The notes beneath the pieces are model-generated. The model did not search any database, was not told the origin of the DNA, and worked only from the letters and a program-made list of their open reading frames with translations. The translations under genes and the position numbers were made by a program. This document shows positions 27,210 through 36,514 of a stretch of 41,774 nucleotides of DNA, piece by piece. Source of the stretch: JAGWAC01 sp038046265 (GTDB taxonomy: Archaea; Nanobdellota; Nanobdellia; SCGC-AAA011-G17; JACPIM01); assembly GCA_038046265.1 (NCBI GenBank), contig JBBSWN010000032.1:1-41774 (forward strand). Reading direction: 5' to 3'. The number at the start of each line of letters is the position of its first letter. Positions within the stretch are counted from its first letter, which is position 1.

Positions 27210-27620
27210 TTAATCAATAACAATTTTTACATTGTTAAAATATCTTCCAACAATTTCCTGCAGCTCTTTTAAATTTGCTTTTTCTCTCCCCAATAACAAA
27301 GCCTTTAATTGCATTGAATCAGTTTTTACTTTCAAAACATCTTCCTCTAGTTTTACTTCAGGGCTTTTCAGTGGAAAAATTATGTTTTTCACAAACTCTT
27401 CCACTTTAGAATTAAACTCAATTATTTTTATTTTCTTTTTTATTAGTCTTTCAAGCTTTCTAATATGCAGTCCTTTCTTTCCAACAGCTTTCCTTCCCTG
27501 CCCTTCTTTCACTATAAACACAAGCTGCTTGTTCTTGTTATAGAAACACTCTTTTACATCTGTTTTTGTTACATTCTCAAAAGTTGTTATGTAACCTATT
27601 ATTGTAATGTCTAACTTCAT
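27210..27620 (-). CDS. nusA: Archaeal NusA-like KH-domain protein
   Basis: 136 residues from ATG at 27620. Two KH-type RNA-binding domains without the S1 domain of bacterial NusA. The first contains KEGQGRKAVGKKGLHIRKLERLIKKKIKII with its GxxG-like GKKG loop, and the second contains LLGREKANLKELQEIVG. It is probably a transcription elongation or termination factor, typically encoded after rpoA'' and rpl30e. The open frame extends 16 codons further upstream into rpl30e, but the ATG sharing a base with the rpl30e stop (TAATG) fits translational coupling. Confidence 0.88.
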   Translation of the reverse strand: MKLDITIIGYITTFENVTKTDVKECFYNKNKQLVFIVKEGQGRKAVGKKGLHIRKLERLIKKKIKIIEFNSKVEEFVKNIIFPLKSPEVKLEEDVLKVKTDSMQLKALLLGREKANLKELQEIVGRYFNNVKIVID

Positions 27621-27871
27621 TATTTCTTCACTGCACTCACTATATTGACAGAAAACTTTTTTTTGCAAATTAATGAAATTTCCTTGTTAGGCTCGTTTAA
27701 TTCTACAACATCAACATTGTAGTTTTTTAACTTGTCCTTAAATTCCTGGGGGCAGTTTTTTGCAAGAAAAACTTTCCCAATTTTCCCGTTTTTTAACCCA
27801 AGCAAAGCACTCTTAAATCCATAAACTAATTTGTCTTCTTTCAATGATTTTTTTAATTGTTCTATTGTCAT
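27620..27871 (-). CDS. rpl30e: 50S ribosomal protein L30e
   Basis: An 83-residue protein of the L7Ae/L30e/S12e RNA-binding fold. KLVYGFKSALLGLKNGKIGKVFLAKNCPQEFKDKL is the characteristic start, with the LxxGKxxxVxLAxNCP pattern. The gene order rpoA''-rpl30e-nusA is the conserved archaeal arrangement and supports L30e over L7Ae. It is a little shorter than most L30e (about 100). It begins 3 bases after the rpoA'' stop and its stop overlaps the nusA start. Confidence 0.88.
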   Translation of the reverse strand: MTIEQLKKSLKEDKLVYGFKSALLGLKNGKIGKVFLAKNCPQEFKDKLKNYNVDVVELNEPNKEISLICKKKFSVNIVSAVKK

Positions 27872-27874
27872 TAT

Positions 27875-30556
27875 TTATTCCTTTTCCTTATTTTTCTCTT
27901 CCTCAGTTTTCTCTTCTTTTTTAGTTTCTTTCTTTTTCTCTTTCTTTGGTTTTTCTGCTTTTTCTCTTTTTTGGTTTTCTAAATCTATCCCGCTTATTTT
28001 TAAAACCAAGTCAGGCAGTCCAGTTCCTAAAGGAACAGGCTGGTTTAGCATTACATTTTCAATTACAGAATTTAATTTGTCTTCCTCTCCCACCAAGCTT
28101 GCATTTACAATATGTTTTATGGGAGTTTCAAAAGAAGCTCTTGCTAATACGCTTTCCTTATCTCCTGTAATTCCGCTTCTTGTAATACCTTTTATTTTTC
28201 CTGAATTTGTGATTACATCTGCCATGAACATCATGTGCCTTACATCAACATCCAGTCCTTGGTCTTCATAAATCTTCATAGTCTCATTAATTATTGCCTG
28301 CCTGGTTGCCTCTATCCCTAAAACCTTAAAAATTTCAAAAATATCATTTGATGTTGTCTTTGTAAAGTCAACTTCCTTTATTTCCAAGACTTCTTTTAAA
28401 TTTGTTCCAGAAGTAATAATCATAAACTCATTTTCTTCCTTGACAGGTAAAACTTGTTCAATGTTTTCAATTCCAGAAATATGAACTTCTTTTAATTTTT
28501 CTTTTAACTTATATAAGCTCTGAAGCTCATTTTCCTCAGTTTTTTGTTTCACAATTAATTTATCTTCATTTAGCCTTACACTTAAGTTCTTTATGCTTTC
28601 TGTCACTGTTTTTAACAAGTGGTCATCATTTAGTCCCAAGTCTCTCAGCTTTTTTCTGTTCAGGAAAATATTAATTTCTAATTTTGAAAGGTCAATTGCA
28701 ATATCAGTTGCCACTTCTCTTAATCTTACTTGCTTTATTCTGAAAGCAATTTTTTTTACTTTTGCAGGATCTTTGTTATGAGGAGCTTTCAAATAAATCT
28801 CCATTCTTGGTGTCTTTATAGTTTTTCTTGCATCAAATAATTCTATAATTCTTGGTAAACCTAAACTTACGCTTACTTCTGCTACACCAGCAAAGTGGAA
28901 TACGTTTAAAGTGTTGTGTGTAATTATTCCGTCAAAAGTTGTAAAAGTCTCTAACCCAGGAACACTTAAATCATAAACATACTCATTTTCATAATCAATT
29001 TTCTCAATGCTTGTAATCTCATCCCAAATAATATCAGAGTTAAACATCCTGTTCATAATAGCCAATTCTTCCTTGATGTCAATATTTTTTTCTTTTGCTA
29101 ATTGCTCAAATGTTTTTATGTGCCTGAATAATGCTGTCCTTCCTATTTTTTGTCTTTTTGTTGAACTGTTCGTATATCTTGTTGGATATCCTAATTTTTT
29201 GGATAATTTGTAAAACAAGTCTCCAAATCCTGAAATAGCATCTGTATAGTCCTGGGATTTCTCATTCCAGAATTTCTTAGCTCTTTCAGCTAAAATTTCC
29301 AAGTCTCTTCTTTTATACTCAATATCAGAGCCTATAAATTGCAAAAATTGTGGTGCATATTTGTAAGGTATTAACAGCCAGTGTTGTCCTTTCTTATCCT
29401 TTGACTTATAGGAAAATATCTTGAATCTTGACAATAATAAAGCAATTCCGTCAACTAATTCTTTTGAATTAGAACTCACTCTTATTAAATCTCTGTCAAC
29501 ATGGAAATTTCCATCGCCATCAAAATAACCCTTTAATAACCCAGACACAAATTCATCTGAAGCAGAATATGCAAACATTGGGATTTTTTTGAAATCAGAT
29601 CCTTGTCCACAAGTATTTACAATAAAAGTTCCCAATAATGTTGAGTTCGCTCTTAAGTCTCTTCCATCAGCAAACCCCCTATGATGGAAATCCTCAGTAT
29701 ATTCTAATTTAAGATTATTAAAAAAAACTTTTGCATTATTTATGTAATTATCATCCAAGTTTGAAATTGAAACATTGCTTCTAGAGCTTGAACCCTCAGC
29801 TAAATAAGCCCCCATAAACCAACCAGTATTTTTGTTTAAACTTAAGATTCTTGGAATTGGTTTTGCATTATGTTTAGTTTCTAAAAACCCATTTTCATTT
29901 TCAAACAAATTGTCATGATCAATAAATTCAGTTAAATCAATTGTTTCTTGATATTTTTCAATTTTAAAATTATTTAATGATGGAATTCTATGCCCGACTT
30001 TTAAATCACTCCCTTTAATTGGCACAACAGAATTATTCATTCTCGTAACAAAAGAATGATTGTCTGTAGAAGAAATCTCTCTGCCAGATGCGGTTTTTAT
30101 TTTTATAATGTTATTATTGTGTTTGTGTCTGCTGCACTCTACAACTCTTTTCCACTCTATTTTTTCTTCTTGATTTAAGCTTGGAACATAAACTTCTAAA
30201 TCATTCAAAGGCAAAACTTCAGAATGCTTATTTAGTTTTAAAGAACCCTTTAATTCCATTAATAGATCTACAAATTTTCCAATTTCAATTATTCTTATTT
30301 TGTCTAACATCTTAAAAATAATGTTACTACTGTACAGGCAACTCATTTGAGTTCCGGGTTCGCCAAAGCTCTCAGCAGTAATTATGCCAATAGATTCTCC
30401 GGGATGTATTTTTGAATTTTCATAAGTCTCTTTAGTTTTTTGCAAAATTAATTCTAGTTGTTTCTTTGTTATCTTGATTTTAGAAACTTCTTTCTTTACG
30501 TCATCTAAAATTTTCTGAGGTATTTTTCCTTTGTATTCTTCGTAAAGTTCTTCCAT
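27875..30556 (-). CDS. rpoA2: RNA polymerase subunit A'' containing an intein
   Basis: 893 residues from ATG at 30556, of which about 417 are polymerase and 476 intein. The host part has the start MEELYEEYKGKIPQ, the conserved GESIGIITAESFGEPGTQM, and after the intein FHFAGVAEVSVSLGLPRIIELFDARK (bridge-helix and trigger-loop region), followed by the jaw. The C-terminus carries an extra Lys/Glu-rich tail (KKETKKEEKTEEEKNKEKE). The intein interrupts the trigger-loop helix, an essential site, so splicing must work. A TTG at 30586 in frame would add ten residues, but it falls inside a hairpin/T-tract, so I prefer ATG. The gap to rpoA' has hairpins (30585-30622). Confidence 0.93.
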   Translation of the reverse strand: MEELYEEYKGKIPQKILDDVKKEVSKIKITKKQLELILQKTKETYENSKIHPGESIGIITAESFGEPGTQMSCLYSSNIIFKMLDKIRIIEIGKFVDLLMELKGSLKLNKHSEVLPLNDLEVYVPSLNQEEKIEWKRVVECSRHKHNNNIIKIKTASGREISSTDNHSFVTRMNNSVVPIKGSDLKVGHRIPSLNNFKIEKYQETIDLTEFIDHDNLFENENGFLETKHNAKPIPRILSLNKNTGWFMGAYLAEGSSSRSNVSISNLDDNYINNAKVFFNNLKLEYTEDFHHRGFADGRDLRANSTLLGTFIVNTCGQGSDFKKIPMFAYSASDEFVSGLLKGYFDGDGNFHVDRDLIRVSSNSKELVDGIALLLSRFKIFSYKSKDKKGQHWLLIPYKYAPQFLQFIGSDIEYKRRDLEILAERAKKFWNEKSQDYTDAISGFGDLFYKLSKKLGYPTRYTNSSTKRQKIGRTALFRHIKTFEQLAKEKNIDIKEELAIMNRMFNSDIIWDEITSIEKIDYENEYVYDLSVPGLETFTTFDGIITHNTLNVFHFAGVAEVSVSLGLPRIIELFDARKTIKTPRMEIYLKAPHNKDPAKVKKIAFRIKQVRLREVATDIAIDLSKLEINIFLNRKKLRDLGLNDDHLLKTVTESIKNLSVRLNEDKLIVKQKTEENELQSLYKLKEKLKEVHISGIENIEQVLPVKEENEFMIITSGTNLKEVLEIKEVDFTKTTSNDIFEIFKVLGIEATRQAIINETMKIYEDQGLDVDVRHMMFMADVITNSGKIKGITRSGITGDKESVLARASFETPIKHIVNASLVGEEDKLNSVIENVMLNQPVPLGTGLPDLVLKISGIDLENQKREKAEKPKKEKKKETKKEEKTEEEKNKEKE
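28913..30340 (-). mobile_element. Intein with LAGLIDADG homing endonuclease in rpoA''
   Basis: About 476 residues from Cys (codon 30338-30340) to the terminal Asn (codon 28913-28915), followed by Thr +1. Splicing block A is CLYSSNIIF. Block B contains TDNH. Block F/G is VYDLSVPGLETFTTFDGI with the end THN. Two dodecapeptide motifs, GWFMGAYLAEGS and GLLKGYFDGDGN, mark a LAGLIDADG endonuclease with acidic catalytic residues intact, so homing activity is plausible. The residue before Cys is an extra Ser relative to the usual GTQM-T junction, so the first intein residue could be Ser (30341-30343). Confidence 0.9.
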
Positions 30557-30584
30557 TTTAACCTTTTTATGAAAAAGCTTAACC

Positions 30585-30622
30585 AAAAAACGTTTCCGCG
30601 AACGCTTTTTTAAATAGTTCGC
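30585..30622 (-). promoter_or_regulatory. Mutually exclusive hairpins between rpoA' and rpoA'' (attenuator-like)
   Basis: Immediately after the rpoA' stop the RNA can form GCGAAC:GUUCGC (30617-30622 with 30598-30603). Alternatively AAAAAAGCGUU (30601-30611) can pair with AACGUUUUUU (30585-30594), a stem with a U-rich end. The two structures share bases and exclude each other. The second looks like a terminator; the first would prevent it. The position could tune the ratio of A'' to the upstream subunits. Pairing is directly seen, regulation is inferred. Confidence 0.4.
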
Positions 30623-33235
30623 TTACTCGCCAGTTACCTCGTCAATTATTTTTTTGATATTGACTTTTCCATTGTCAGATCTTGAAACATCAACATTATC
30701 TTCCCCATACTTGAATTGGACAATAGCTTTCTTCGCATCTCTAACAGTTCCATCATACTCAACTTTTAAATCCTGTAATGCATTTGACAGTCTTCTGTAT
30801 AAATATCCAGATTTAGGTGTTCTTAGTGCAGTGTCCATAAGAGCATCCCTTCCCGTCATTGCATGGAAGAAAAACTCAAAAGGCAGTAACCCATTCTTAA
30901 AACCAGTTCTTATAAATCCTCTCGCCTCTGGTCCTAAATCATTTTCTTTAAATATAGGCAAAGTCCTGTTCAAATATCCTTTATCAATTCTTTTTCCGCC
31001 TAAAGCCTGCTGTCCTACACAAGCAGCCATCTGAGCCAAATTCAACAAATTACCTTTTGCTCCAGAAACAGCCATAATAATAGTTGGATTAATTACAGAT
31101 GAATTTTCTGTAATTAGGTTACCAACCTTGTTTCTTACTTTGTTTAAAATTTCCAATGACCTTACTTCAAGAGTTTCAGCTATTGTCTTTCCAGGCAGAG
31201 CTTCTAACTTATCTTTCTTGTACATTTCAATATATTCATTTACTTTCTCGTCAGAGTCCTTTAATAAGTCTTCAATTTTCTCTTTAAGTTCTTCTGGTAA
31301 GTCAGTGTCATCAATTCCAGTTGAAAACCCTCTCTTTAACAAGACCTTTATTCCTAATTTGAAAATTCTTCCAATAATGTCAATTGTAATATCTTCACCA
31401 TACTTGATTACTAAAGCCCTTATCAAAGCTCCATGTTCAGTTCCAATTGAATTGCTGTCAATTACCCCAGATTGTAATTGTCCATTCTTCACAACAACAT
31501 AAGTGTCAAACTCGCATTTGTGTTTTACCCCTTCGCTGCATTGGGTGCATTTTGTGTATTTCTTTGCATACCCAATATAGTTAAAATCTTTAGGAAGCAA
31601 GGCACTAAATATTTCCTTCCCATCTAATTTCTCTTTCTTAAACTCAAAATTTTCAAAACCAGTTGACAGTAATAATTGTGAAGCTTCCTCTCTGCTTAAC
31701 TCCATTTCTTTTGTCAATAAGTAAATTCCAGAAACAGAATCCTCCACACAACCAATAATGTTCTTTCCATGTGTCGGGCTTATAATTTGTGTTTGTACCT
31801 GCATTAAAATATCAGCTTCTGCTCTTGCCTCTTCTCCTTGTGGAATATGAAGGTTCATCTCGTCACCGTCAAAATCCGCGTTATAAGGTTCGCAAACACT
31901 TGGATTTAACCTGAAAGACTTTCCAGCAAGAACTTTTATCTTGTGGCACATTATACTCATTCTGTGCAAAGATGGTTGTCTGTTGAATATGGCAATATCC
32001 CCGTCAACTAAATGTCTCTCAACAACATATCCATTTTCAAGTTCTTCAATTAATTGCTGCTTTGTTTCTTCTGTTATTTTCTTTTTCTTTCCGTCCGGCC
32101 TTACAATATAATTTGCTCCTGGATAAACTCCCGGCCCTTTTTCAACTAACTTCTTTAAATATTCCTTATTCCAGTCAGTTACAGTCTCAGGAATAGTTAA
32201 CTCCGTTGCAACTACTTTTGGAATTCCAACCTCATTAAACCTTATTTCAGTGTCAGGAGAAACAACTGTTCTTGCAGCAAAATTAACTCTCTTGCCAGCT
32301 AAATTATGCCTGAATCTTCCTTCCTTGCTTTTTATTCTCTCTGTTAAAGTCTTTAAAACTTGTCCAGATCTGTGTCTTGCAGGAGGAACTTGAACAGTGC
32401 TGTTGTCAAAATAAGTTGTAATATGATACTGCAGCAAATCCCATAAATCTTCAATTATAATTTCAGGAGCTCCTGCATTTATGTTTTCAAACAATCTTTG
32501 GTTTATTCTTACAATATCCCCTAGCTTGTGAGTTAAATCATCCTCGCTCCTTTCTCCAGATTCTAATGTAATTGAAGGCCTTATTGTTACTGGGGGTATA
32601 GGCAAAACAGTCAAAACTCCCCATTCTGGTCTTGCATGATAAGGATTTAATCCTAATAATATTAAGTCTCCCTCAGGAACTTTCTCAAGCCTTAATCTCA
32701 TTTCAACAGGACTTAATCTTTTGTCTCTTTCAAAAAAAGTAGTTGGCTTCTCAATCTTTATAACATATTGTCTTTCATTACAGTGTGGGCATTTCTTGGT
32801 ATTTTTAACCATAGTGAATATTTCTTTTGATTTTCTTCTTGCTTCCTCTGCTCCTTTCTCAGCTTCTATTCTTGCTAATATTTCCTTATATTTAGAAATC
32901 CCCTCATTGTCCAATAAAATTCTTGAACATGTTTTACATGTCCCTCTTAAAACATTTAGAATAACTGGTGCATATTTAATATGTATAATTGGCCTGGCTA
33001 ACTCAATATATCCAAAATGTCCTGGGCATTCTTTTAATTTTCCTGCACATGTCTTGCATCTTAACCCAGGATCAATTATTCCTAAATGAGTGTCCATTAA
33101 ACCCCCGTCAACAGGATAACCTTCCTTGTCATATAATTCGGGTGTAACTAGCTTAGTTGCAGACATTTTCTTGATATTCTCCGGACTAAGCATTCCAAAC
33201 ACAATGCTGTTTACTTTCTTGTACACATATTCCAT
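30623..33235 (-). CDS. rpoA1: RNA polymerase subunit A'
   Basis: 870 residues, the N-terminal two thirds of the largest subunit. The clamp zinc site CKTCAGKLKECPGHFGYIEL is near the start, with a second pair of CxxC knuckles (CKTC, CPHC). The catalytic Mg-binding loop NADFDGDEMNLHIPQ lies at about 452. RHNLAGKRVNFAARTVVSPD is also conserved. An additional cysteine cluster (CTQCSEGVKHKCEF) lies in the later half. The split from A'' is the normal archaeal one. It starts one base before the rpoB' stop region (2-base spacing). Confidence 0.96.
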   Translation of the reverse strand: MEYVYKKVNSIVFGMLSPENIKKMSATKLVTPELYDKEGYPVDGGLMDTHLGIIDPGLRCKTCAGKLKECPGHFGYIELARPIIHIKYAPVILNVLRGTCKTCSRILLDNEGISKYKEILARIEAEKGAEEARRKSKEIFTMVKNTKKCPHCNERQYVIKIEKPTTFFERDKRLSPVEMRLRLEKVPEGDLILLGLNPYHARPEWGVLTVLPIPPVTIRPSITLESGERSEDDLTHKLGDIVRINQRLFENINAGAPEIIIEDLWDLLQYHITTYFDNSTVQVPPARHRSGQVLKTLTERIKSKEGRFRHNLAGKRVNFAARTVVSPDTEIRFNEVGIPKVVATELTIPETVTDWNKEYLKKLVEKGPGVYPGANYIVRPDGKKKKITEETKQQLIEELENGYVVERHLVDGDIAIFNRQPSLHRMSIMCHKIKVLAGKSFRLNPSVCEPYNADFDGDEMNLHIPQGEEARAEADILMQVQTQIISPTHGKNIIGCVEDSVSGIYLLTKEMELSREEASQLLLSTGFENFEFKKEKLDGKEIFSALLPKDFNYIGYAKKYTKCTQCSEGVKHKCEFDTYVVVKNGQLQSGVIDSNSIGTEHGALIRALVIKYGEDITIDIIGRIFKLGIKVLLKRGFSTGIDDTDLPEELKEKIEDLLKDSDEKVNEYIEMYKKDKLEALPGKTIAETLEVRSLEILNKVRNKVGNLITENSSVINPTIIMAVSGAKGNLLNLAQMAACVGQQALGGKRIDKGYLNRTLPIFKENDLGPEARGFIRTGFKNGLLPFEFFFHAMTGRDALMDTALRTPKSGYLYRRLSNALQDLKVEYDGTVRDAKKAIVQFKYGEDNVDVSRSDNGKVNIKKIIDEVTGE

Positions 33236-33236
33236 T

Positions 33237-35039
33237 TTAGTATTTGCTCACTAATTTTATTTTAGGATAAATGCATAATGACTTAAGCTCGTCAAGTAAT
33301 AACTTGAAAGCATAGCTCATTTCAATCGGGGTTATGGTTACATTGCTCCCACACATTGTGCAGAATTTTCTGCTTCTGTAGCTGTCTGCAACAGCCAGTA
33401 ATCCACAATTCTCACATATATGGACAATAGTTTTGTCAGAATCAAACCTTTCCTTTAACAAAAGAGATGCACCATGTGCAACAAAACAGTCTTTCTCCAT
33501 CTCACCCAGCCTTAATCCTCCGCCCTTGCTTCTTCCTTCAATTGGCTGTCTTGTCAATAATTGTATTCTTCCTGATGCTCTTGAATGTAATTTATTTGCA
33601 ACCATGTGCTTTAATTTCAAGTAATACATATCACCAATATAAATATCAGCTTTAAATTCCTCTCCTGTAATTCCATTATACATTTTCTCAGTTCCATTTT
33701 CCCTAAATCCTAATTCTTTCAAACAACTTCTTAGATCTTTTTCTTTGTCGCTTTCAAATATTGTTCCATCAATATATTTTCCAGACAAAGCTCCTACTTT
33801 GCCGCCTAAAATTTCAATTAAATGTGAAATAGTCATTCTTGATGGAATTGAATGAGGGCTGAAAATTAAGTCAGGCGTAATTCCAGATGCACTAAACGGC
33901 ATGTCAGAATGAGAAACTAGTAAACCAATAACTCCTTTTTGTCCGTGTCTTGAAGCAAACTTGTCTCCTACTTCTGGGATTCTTTGGTCTCTTAATCTTA
34001 CTTGAACTAATTTGTTTCCTTCCTCATTTTCAGTTAAAATAACCATGTCAACTGTTCCAGCTTCACCATGCCTTATAGTGACAGAACTTTCTCTTCTTGT
34101 GCTTGCAGCAATGCTGAATTCTTCCAATTCACCCAAAAATCTTGGTGGACTAGTCTTCCCAATAATAACATCATCTGTCTTTACTTTTGCTTCTGGAAAC
34201 ACAATACCATCATCTTCCAATAATCTATAATCTTTCTCAGACCTGTATCCTTTTACTTCTTTGTCAGGCACCCCAACTTCATCTATTAACCCGCCAGAAT
34301 ATCTTAATTCTTCAGCACCATATGGCTTGAAATAAAATGATCTTGCCAGCCCTCTTTCAATGCTTCCCTTGTTAATTACAAGAGAGTCCTGCATGTTGTA
34401 TCCTTCATAACTCATTACAGCAATTACAACATTTTGTCCAGATGGATGTTTTTCATACCCAGAAATATCATGCATAACTGTCTTGACAATAGGAACTTGC
34501 GGATACTGCAATACACTAACATCAGTGTCCATTCTCAAAAGATAATTTGCAATATACAACCCTAATGCCTGTTTTTGTGTTTTGCTCCCCCTGTTTAATC
34601 TTGAACTCTGTCCAAAATTTGAGAAAGGAACTAAAGAAGTAGTTAATCCTAACATCATTGAAGGGCTGATTTCTAAATGAGTATGCTCTTGCGTGACATC
34701 TTCTTCTTCCAAAGCAATTAAAGTGCTTTCTTCTTCCAAAGCATCTAAATATTCTATTACTCCTTTATTAACTAAATCTTTCCACCCAATCTTGTTCTCA
34801 TCTAATTCTTTTGATGTTTCCTTGGTAAATTTGCTTTTGCCGTTTTCAACAATAATCAACGGCCTTACTGCCCTCTCTCTTGAAATCTCAACATAAACTT
34901 CACTGTAAATCTTGTTAAAAGAAATATTTAACGCGCTTGGCAGTTTTCCTTTTCTTCTTTCTTCTCTTATGTTTTTTATAAATTCTTCTGCATTGTCTAT
35001 TTTACCAATAAACTTTTCATCTAAATATACATCTGTCAT
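33237..35039 (-). CDS. rpoB1: RNA polymerase subunit B' (C-terminal half of B)
   Basis: 600 residues. SYEGYNMQDSLVINKGSIERGLARS, GDKFASRHGQKGVIG and RQPIEGRSKGGGLRLGEMEKDC are hallmark hybrid-binding and wall motifs. A C-terminal zinc ribbon (CENCGLL...CTMCG) forms part of the clamp. The B subunit is split, as in methanogens and several DPANN lineages. It overlaps the end of rpoB'' by four bases (ATGA type), which indicates translational coupling and matched synthesis. Confidence 0.96.
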   Translation of the reverse strand: MTDVYLDEKFIGKIDNAEEFIKNIREERRKGKLPSALNISFNKIYSEVYVEISRERAVRPLIIVENGKSKFTKETSKELDENKIGWKDLVNKGVIEYLDALEEESTLIALEEEDVTQEHTHLEISPSMMLGLTTSLVPFSNFGQSSRLNRGSKTQKQALGLYIANYLLRMDTDVSVLQYPQVPIVKTVMHDISGYEKHPSGQNVVIAVMSYEGYNMQDSLVINKGSIERGLARSFYFKPYGAEELRYSGGLIDEVGVPDKEVKGYRSEKDYRLLEDDGIVFPEAKVKTDDVIIGKTSPPRFLGELEEFSIAASTRRESSVTIRHGEAGTVDMVILTENEEGNKLVQVRLRDQRIPEVGDKFASRHGQKGVIGLLVSHSDMPFSASGITPDLIFSPHSIPSRMTISHLIEILGGKVGALSGKYIDGTIFESDKEKDLRSCLKELGFRENGTEKMYNGITGEEFKADIYIGDMYYLKLKHMVANKLHSRASGRIQLLTRQPIEGRSKGGGLRLGEMEKDCFVAHGASLLLKERFDSDKTIVHICENCGLLAVADSYRSRKFCTMCGSNVTITPIEMSYAFKLLLDELKSLCIYPKIKLVSKY

Positions 35040-36514
35040 TTTATTTTAACACCCATTCCCTCAAGTATCTTCTTTATTTTTTCTTCTGAAATAGGCTCCT
35101 GTGTTATGCTGCATAATAAAGATAAATTTTTTCTTAAGCCGATTGAAGTTCCTTCAGGAGTCTCAATTGCGCATAACCTGCCGAAATGGGTCGGGTGCAG
35201 TCCTCTTGCATCAAAATTTTCCTGTGTTGAACTTAATAAAGAAACAACTCTTTGCAAGTGTGACAAAGAAGCTAAATAATTTGTCCTGTCAATATTTTGG
35301 CTTACTCCTTTTCTTCCTCCAACCCAAGCTCCTGTAGCCATCGCAGAATTTATTCTTGATGTCAATAATTTGTCTCTAATAATTATTTTCACAGAACTGA
35401 ATTTCCCTCTCTTCACTAGTCTTTGGAAATTATATAGTAAGTCATTTACTAATGATCTTAAATTAACTCTGAACAAGTCAGCCAATAAATCCCCGCTTAA
35501 TTTTAATCTTTTATTCATGTAGTGATCCTTGTCTAACTCAATATCATTCTTTGAAACTATCAAAAACTTCTTTACTAATTTGCATAAATTATATGCTTTT
35601 AAAATTCTGTCTTTTGAGCTGGTTCCTAAATGTGGCAGTAAATATTTGTCTAAATTTTCTTTTACCTTTACCAATCTGACATCTTTAGGCTGGTTAAAGT
35701 TTAACTTCTTCGCAACATACTCTAAAGCATCTTCCTCATTTTTGACTTCCATTGTATTGTACAAATTAATGAAAACCTCGTCATACTCTTTTTCATTAGA
35801 AATAAATTCAGCAATCTCCTTGTCTTTTATCAATCCTAGGGCTTTTATAACTACAAACAATGGAATTCTCTTGAATCTTGTAAAGCTTAAGTAAATAATT
35901 CCATCTTTCATCTGCTCAATTAAATGAGGCACTCTGTATGCTCCCATTTCAGAAAATATTTTTCCAGTATACTCGCTTGGTCCTACATTTGCTTTGTCAA
36001 CAAATATCTTGTTTGAAACCAAATCTTCAACAGTAATCAAAACCCTCTCATTTCCATTCAAAATAAAATACCCGCCAGGATCATCAGGATCCTCTCCTTT
36101 AGCAATTAATTCATCTCTTTTTAATCCATTTAAATGGCAGAACTTGCTCTTTATCATTATTGGAATTTTTCCAACTTGTGTTACAAAAGACTCTCTTTGC
36201 ACTCCGTCAATGTGAGCAGAAACTTTCAAGAAAATTGGTGCAGAATATGTAATTTTCCTTATTCTTGCCTCAATAGGAAAAATATCTTTCCTGCTTCCAT
36301 CAGCTTCTATAATCTGTGGTTTTCCTACCTGGATTTCATCCAGCCTTATTTTAAAATCCTGTATGTCTTCTGGAATAATTGTTGGTATAATGTCCCCGAT
36401 TTCTTTTATTATTTCTGGCATCCCTCTCTCAATAAAGTTGTTAAAAGATTCTATGTCTGACTGTATAAATGAATGTTCTTCAAAATATTTTTTTACTAAG
36501 TTTAAATTTCTCAT
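35036..36514 (-). CDS. rpoB2: RNA polymerase subunit B'' (N-terminal half of B)
   Basis: 492 residues. It includes the protrusion and lobe of the second-largest subunit: the motif DPGGYFILNGNERVLI, LKRDELIAKGEDPDD before it, and NFDARGLHPTHFGRLCAIETPEGTSIGLRKNLSLL (fork loop region) at the C-terminus. The split from B' falls after the fork, as in other split archaeal genes. It overlaps rpoH by four bases upstream and rpoB' by four bases downstream. Confidence 0.95.
   Translation of the reverse strand: MRNLNLVKKYFEEHSFIQSDIESFNNFIERGMPEIIKEIGDIIPTIIPEDIQDFKIRLDEIQVGKPQIIEADGSRKDIFPIEARIRKITYSAPIFLKVSAHIDGVQRESFVTQVGKIPIMIKSKFCHLNGLKRDELIAKGEDPDDPGGYFILNGNERVLITVEDLVSNKIFVDKANVGPSEYTGKIFSEMGAYRVPHLIEQMKDGIIYLSFTRFKRIPLFVVIKALGLIKDKEIAEFISNEKEYDEVFINLYNTMEVKNEEDALEYVAKKLNFNQPKDVRLVKVKENLDKYLLPHLGTSSKDRILKAYNLCKLVKKFLIVSKNDIELDKDHYMNKRLKLSGDLLADLFRVNLRSLVNDLLYNFQRLVKRGKFSSVKIIIRDKLLTSRINSAMATGAWVGGRKGVSQNIDRTNYLASLSHLQRVVSLLSSTQENFDARGLHPTHFGRLCAIETPEGTSIGLRKNLSLLCSITQEPISEEKIKKILEGMGVKIK

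Noticed and set aside
27621..27668. A 16-residue N-terminal extension of the NusA-like protein
   Set aside because: It overlaps the end of rpl30e. The ATG at 27620 shares a base with the rpl30e stop and matches the family start.
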